Below are positions 62,808-64,000 of a stretch of DNA of 64,000 nt, piece by piece. The DNA comes from Stachybotrys elegans. Taxonomy: Eukaryota > Ascomycota > Sordariomycetes > Hypocreales > Stachybotryaceae. Where the stretch lies: NCBI GenBank assembly GCA_020746835.1, contig JAGPNK010000042.1, positions 1 to 64,000 on the forward strand. Direction: 5' to 3'. A program made the translations under genes and the position numbers. The notes beneath the pieces were generated by a model. That model was not told where the DNA came from and ran no database searches. It saw nothing but the letters and a program-made list of their open reading frames with translations. Each line of letters begins with the position of its first letter. The first letter of the stretch is position 1.

Positions 62808-63963
62808 CGCTGCGTGCGTTCCGCACACGGCAGTTCCGGCTGAACGATTCATGTGGTCCGCCGCACAGCACGCACTTCGGTTCCGCCACCTGGCACTCCC
62901 TGTGATGATGCCCCGGTCCCGCGCATCTTCCGCAAATCTGAGGGTTCTTGCACCGGAACGACTTATGACCAATCTCTTGGCAGGTGTAGCACTGTACTGG
63001 TCCCTTGCGTGGTTCAAAGACGTTTGTGCACGCTGACTCCCCGGCCAGGTCAAAGTAGTGTCCGTCCAGGAGCCGCATCGCGTCGTTTCCCTTCGTGACA
63101 TACACCACCATCGACCCGTACGCTTTTCCCGATTCCTTTCTGCTTAGCCATGAGATTTTGGCAATATTAACGTTATTCTCGGCGCCGAGCGCTTCAGCCG
63201 CCCCAGGTAGGACGTTCCCTTCTGCGTCTAGCACTGCGGTTCGGTTGGCGTTGTCCACCTTCACCGGGTAGAGCTGGTCTCTCATCACCCTCACTCCCAC
63301 AACCGCCGTCTTCTGCGCGGCGTCCTTGACCTGCTTCAATTCGTTTTCATCTCTGCAGATGACCTTGACTCGCTCTTCGTTCCGAGCATCCCTCACAACT
63401 GCCGCGCATCTCCAGGTCGCCCGGCCATCCTTCGCCCTCATCTCACTTTCGATGGCTTTCCGGATTGGTCCCACCTGTGCACAGTCTCTGTTCCCTTCTT
63501 CGACCCGTGACGTATCAATCGTGCAATAGAGCTCATTTGCCAAAGACGATGCCAAGGTGTTGTTGTTAGAGACGTTCGTCCTCACCTTGCTAGGCTCGGA
63601 TGAGGATGATGAACGCGTGACGTCAGCGAAAGAGACTGGCGGGGTAGCCGGAGCGCGCGCTGCGACAGCTTCAAGCAGCTCATGTGCTCGCTTCAGGTCA
63701 TGGCCCATCTGCTGCTTGGTGTCCTCAAATCGTTGGCTCAGATCTCGTATGCAATTCAACTGCCCCTCGACGGCTTCCCTCAGCTCTCGAATGGTTTCTT
63801 GCTGGTTACGGATTGTTTCGCTCTGCTCCTTGATCGCCTCCTTCATCCCTTGGAACTCAGCGCGGTACTGGCCCAACAGCTCCAGCGCACTCTGGAGCGT
63901 CGCTCCCCCCTCGTCGGTGCTGTCGCTGCTGTTTCCATTTCTCATGCCGGTGGCGCATTCCAC
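62800..63963 (-). CDS. retrotransposon ORF1 (Gag-like), full length
   Basis: 387 aa. Residues about 25-85 form a coiled coil (LELLGQYRAEFQGMKEAIKE, then repeated Q-E-x-I-R), expected to trimerise. The middle has KVRTNVSNNN and a globular RNA-binding-like part. The C-terminus has the three zinc knuckles described for copy 1. It shows what copy 1 lost by 5' truncation. The start ATG at 63961-63963 is followed by an open frame without alternative upstream Met in view. Confidence 0.85.
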   Translation of the reverse strand: MECATGMRNGNSSDSTDEGGATLQSALELLGQYRAEFQGMKEAIKEQSETIRNQQETIRELREAVEGQLNCIRDLSQRFEDTKQQMGHDLKRAHELLEAVAARAPATPPVSFADVTRSSSSSEPSKVRTNVSNNNTLASSLANELYCTIDTSRVEEGNRDCAQVGPIRKAIESEMRAKDGRATWRCAAVVRDARNEERVKVICRDENELKQVKDAAQKTAVVGVRVMRDQLYPVKVDNANRTAVLDAEGNVLPGAAEALGAENNVNIAKISWLSRKESGKAYGSMVVYVTKGNDAMRLLDGHYFDLAGESACTNVFEPRKGPVQCYTCQEIGHKSFRCKNPQICGRCAGPGHHHRECQVAEPKCVLCGGPHESFSRNCRVRNARSDV

Positions 63964-64000
63964 TTCAATTGTTTTCGCGCCCGTCGTCGTTCTTGTTGCA

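Larger units (their letters stand above)
58761..64000 (-). mobile_element. non-LTR retrotransposon copy 2, runs off window
   Basis: The 3' end is at 58761 (AATAAAATCCAATCCAAA on the minus strand), ORF2 at 59022-62807, ORF1 at 62800-63963 and a GC-rich leader up to the window edge. Both frames are uninterrupted, so this may be an autonomous copy; the 5' end is not visible. It is nearly identical to copy 1 over the shared 5 kb. Confidence 0.9.

Overview
The window reads as nuclear DNA of a filamentous ascomycete (Pezizomycotina, probably Sordariomycetes). The support is many short GT..AG introns (about 50-110 bp) with CTAAC-like branch sites, a Zn(II)2Cys6 regulator, NACHT-type immune receptor remnants, a BAHD acyltransferase, a HAL-type kinase, a Trk potassium transporter, and fungal non-LTR and pogo-like transposons. 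Coding regions were rebuilt by reading across introns, so many gene models below join reading frames. No rRNA, tRNA or CRISPR was recognised.

1-22 kb is a mixed, partly decayed chromosomal region. It holds the 3' end of a BAH/PHD-type gene and relics of a dehydrogenase, an F-box/LRR-like gene and a TPR gene. Next come an intact small Zn2Cys6 regulator whose zinc cluster is split by two introns, a C6-regulator fragment, a possible lectin-like gene and a secreted PAF-acetylhydrolase-like esterase. They are followed by a striking protein of five regularly spaced four-cysteine modules, a NACHT pseudogene with RIP-like stop codons, and a HAL4/SAT4-type kinase facing a Trk K+ transporter. In yeast these two families form one regulatory pathway.

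22.3-27.2 kb (plus strand) and 58.8 kb to the window end (minus strand) are two nearly identical copies of one non-LTR retrotransposon in inverted orientation. The first is 5'-truncated; the second has a full-length ORF1. A diverged relative lies at 57.4-57.9 kb. A BAHD acyltransferase and a repeat-rich stretch with short hairpins lie just right of the first copy.

30.7-45.8 kb is an island of genes I cannot assign to characterised families. It holds A, an 801-aa protein with a ParB/sulfiredoxin-like segment, and B, a very large protein beside it. A decayed C-terminal copy of B lies nearby, along with two paralogous pairs (C1/C2 and D1/D2), a three-exon gene E and a BTB remnant. C1 and C2 also share their upstream regions. 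The island is closed on the right by an intact-looking 2524-bp pogo-like transposon with perfect 38-bp inverted repeats, a TA target duplication and a SAP domain on its transposase. A mutated right end of the same element sits in the NACHT pseudogene 30 kb away.

48-57 kb holds a probable solo LTR, a small secreted protein and a divergent pair of intron-containing genes, G and H. G is 539 aa in six exons with a central glycine/alanine-rich hydrophobic segment; H is 248 aa in three exons with a C-terminal membrane segment. A short membrane protein and a broken Clr5-domain gene follow. The A-B island and the G-H pair are the best candidates for undescribed systems.
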